DNA of 8,135 bases from positions 1-8,135 of the forward strand of contig DMTG01000197.1 of the NCBI GenBank assembly GCA_003477345.1, in the 5' to 3' direction. Each line of letters opens with the position of its first letter. Within the stretch, counting starts at the first letter, position 1. The notes beneath the pieces were generated by a model. It made no database searches, was not told the origin of the DNA, and saw nothing but the letters and a program-made list of their open reading frames with translations. The position numbers and the translations under genes were made by a program. Below, one piece after another: positions 7,193 through 8,135 of this stretch. The stretch comes from Succinivibrionaceae bacterium. GTDB lineage: Bacteria; Pseudomonadota; Gammaproteobacteria; Enterobacterales; Succinivibrionaceae.

Positions 7193-7214
7193 GGCTTAAA
7201 AGAGACAGACGTTT
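7193..7214 (-). repeat. Right arm of a 22-bp imperfect inverted repeat
   Basis: This arm pairs in inverted orientation with 3597-3618 (18 of 22 positions identical after reverse complement; mismatches at arm positions 3, 6, 14 and 15). It lies 38 bp upstream of the primase-helicase start, inside the probable mRNA leader. No target-site duplication was seen outside the two arms. Confidence 0.45.
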
Positions 7215-7267
7215 CTGCTTCAGAGCGACATCAACTCTTATTCCATAGAGATGAGACTGAATACTAG

Positions 7268-7295
7268 CTTATATAACCTTAGATTCTAGTGTAAG
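7268..7295 (-). promoter_or_regulatory. Candidate promoter for the primase-helicase gene
   Basis: On the minus strand CTTACA (4 of 6 to TTGACA) is followed after 16 nt by TATAAG (5 of 6 to TATAAT). It would give a leader of about 105 nt that includes the right inverted-repeat arm. The match is modest and the region is A/T-rich. Confidence 0.3.
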
Positions 7296-7536
7296 TAGCG
7301 ATTTTTTGCGAGTTTGGTCAGGGAAAAATCACCAAAGCTTATATCGAATACTCACTATGTATTTTATATGAGTTTTTTTGTTAGACGCACTCATAGCATT
7401 CCTTTTCGATACAGACAAATTATTTGTTGCTTCACTATAATAATAAAAAGAAATTTCAGCTTATAAACAGCAAATTGCTGAATGCTCGAATGACTTCACT
7501 TCAATTCAAGTTTAGAACTTCTTAGCTAACACTCTG

Positions 7537-8040
7537 TTAAAAATTGCCAAAAACACCGCCGAAAAACATCAGCTGAGCGCACAGCAATGCGTATATTCCT
7601 GCTAAAAGATCGTCGAGCATAACACCTAGAGCGCCACCGATCTTCTTATCTGCATAAGAAACAGGAAACGGTTTTAATATATCAAAAATACGAAACAGCA
7701 CAAAAGCCACAAAGGCAAAATACCAGCTCTCAGGAAAAGCAAAGCAGGAAACAAACATACCAAGAAATTCATCGATAACAATGGAGCTGTTATCGTGCAT
7801 TCCCATTGCCTTCTCGGTAACGTATGAAGCATACCAGCCAATAAGGAAAGTTGCGGCAATTACGATAAGCTGAACAGTCAGACTCTGATAAATTAAAATC
7901 ATGCAGAGAGGAAGAGCTGCGAGAGATCCGAAAGTGCCAGGAGCCTTTGGAAAAAGACCTGAGCCAAAGCCCACTGCTATGAGATGCCAAGGGTTGGCCA
8001 GAGAGATGTTCTTGAGTGGAGATCTGTCGTGCTTATCCAT
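7537..8040 (-). CDS. pgpA: Phosphatidylglycerophosphatase A
   Basis: The 167-residue inner-membrane enzyme removes the terminal phosphate from phosphatidylglycerol phosphate to make phosphatidylglycerol. Conserved blocks follow E. coli PgpA closely: NPWHLIAVGFGSGLFPKAPG at 16-35, HDNSSIVIDEFLGM at 82-95 with the acidic pair D90/E91, FRIFDILKPFP at 116-126, and GALGVMLDDLLAG at 136-148 with D143/D144. Hydrophobic stretches at about 45-70, 93-118 and 147-163 fit membrane segments. The ATG at 8040 is chosen because it matches the E. coli N-terminus in length; an upstream TTG at 8088 would fall inside a terminator stem. No clear Shine-Dalgarno sequence precedes the ATG. In many gammaproteobacteria pgpA follows thiL, which could lie beyond the right edge. 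An intrinsic terminator ends 36 nt upstream of the start. Confidence 0.92.
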   Translation of the reverse strand: MDKHDRSPLKNISLANPWHLIAVGFGSGLFPKAPGTFGSLAALPLCMILIYQSLTVQLIVIAATFLIGWYASYVTEKAMGMHDNSSIVIDEFLGMFVSCFAFPESWYFAFVAFVLFRIFDILKPFPVSYADKKIGGALGVMLDDLLAGIYALLCAQLMFFGGVFGNF

Positions 8041-8076
8041 TTGGTAGCGGCTCGCAAAATAAAACCGGTAATAAAC

Positions 8077-8106
8077 AAAAAACCGCAATGAAACAAATCA
8101 CTGCGG
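8077..8106 (-). terminator. Intrinsic terminator just upstream of pgpA
   Basis: On the minus strand CCGCAGTGA pairs with TCATTGCGG in a 9-bp stem with one G-U pair and a 6-nt loop, followed by six T and TTTAT-rich sequence. The G-U pair would be an A-C mismatch on the other strand, so it works for leftward transcription. It probably ends an upstream gene outside the window or acts as an attenuator for pgpA. Confidence 0.85.
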
Positions 8107-8135
8107 TCTTGTATAGGGTGCCTGGCAGTGACCTA

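Larger units (their letters stand above)
7155..7536. other. AT-rich intergenic region between pgpA and the primase-helicase gene
   Basis: These 382 bases contain no gene I can support. They hold a candidate promoter (7268-7295), the right arm of the flanking inverted repeat (7193-7214), a small hairpin CAGCA-AAT-TGCTG (7468-7480) followed on the minus strand by TTTAT, and TAACA-CTC-TGTTA overlapping the pgpA stop. Either hairpin is too weak to call as the pgpA terminator. Confidence 0.55.

Noticed and set aside
7329..7394. A 21-codon minus-strand frame (start MSASNKK) with AGGA 5 nt before its ATG, upstream of the primase-helicase gene
   Set aside because: It is too short and basic-random to distinguish from chance in AT-rich DNA; worth keeping only if conserved in relatives.
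8041..8088. Sixteen extra N-terminal codons for PgpA, starting at a TTG
   Set aside because: The TTG falls inside a terminator stem, and the added residues are encoded largely by its T run and do not resemble PgpA.
8041..8134. A minus-strand frame open from the window edge and ending across the pgpA start codon
   Set aside because: It runs through a strong terminator, and its hydrophobic residues come mostly from the T-rich tract; no ThiL-like or other family sequence is visible.

Overview
The window is 8.1 kb of a bacterial chromosome, most likely from a motile gammaproteobacterium. Supporting signs are a near-consensus FliA (sigma-28) promoter and a perfect-core CRP-type site before a flagellin gene, a PgpA close to the E. 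coli protein, and an E. coli-type ATP-dependent phosphofructokinase. A gut lineage such as Succinivibrionaceae/Aeromonadales is possible, but that is a guess from overall flavour.

Left end (1-1200, + strand): the last 34 codons of tpiA are followed after 23 bp by pfkA, so two glycolytic enzymes are probably co-transcribed. pfkA ends in a strong intrinsic terminator. A second terminator, for the convergent flagellin gene, lies directly beside it.

Middle left (1163-3395, - strand): a stand-alone flagellin gene of 294 codons has its own sigma-28 promoter, a structured leader of about 110 nt and its own terminator. A CRP-like palindrome lies about 91 bp upstream of its expected transcription start. 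Behind it is a monocistronic ribokinase-like PfkB-family sugar kinase with its own terminator and no sugar transporter nearby.

Middle right (3597-7214, - strand): a 3.5 kb AT-rich gene encodes one 1163-residue protein. It joins a coiled-coil-like N-terminus, an archaeo-eukaryotic primase (AEP) domain of the kind Pfam labels TOTE conflict system, an SF2 DEAD/H helicase, and a C-terminal phospholipase-D-like domain. This is the accessory, probably defence-related element of the window. The primase and helicase motifs look intact. The PLD HxK...D motif has become TxN...D, and the primase region is loosened by Ser/Asn/Lys-rich insertions. An imperfect 22-bp inverted repeat (18 of 22 matching) brackets the gene, 44 bp beyond its stop and 38 bp before its start.

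Right end (7537-8135, - strand): pgpA (phosphatidylglycerophosphatase A) starts only 36 nt after an intrinsic terminator. The upstream RNA contains a segment that could pair with the terminator's 5' arm, which suggests either attenuation or simply the end of an upstream gene outside the window. Everything except the primase-helicase gene is core metabolism, motility or lipid synthesis, so that gene looks like an insertion between rbsK-like and pgpA.
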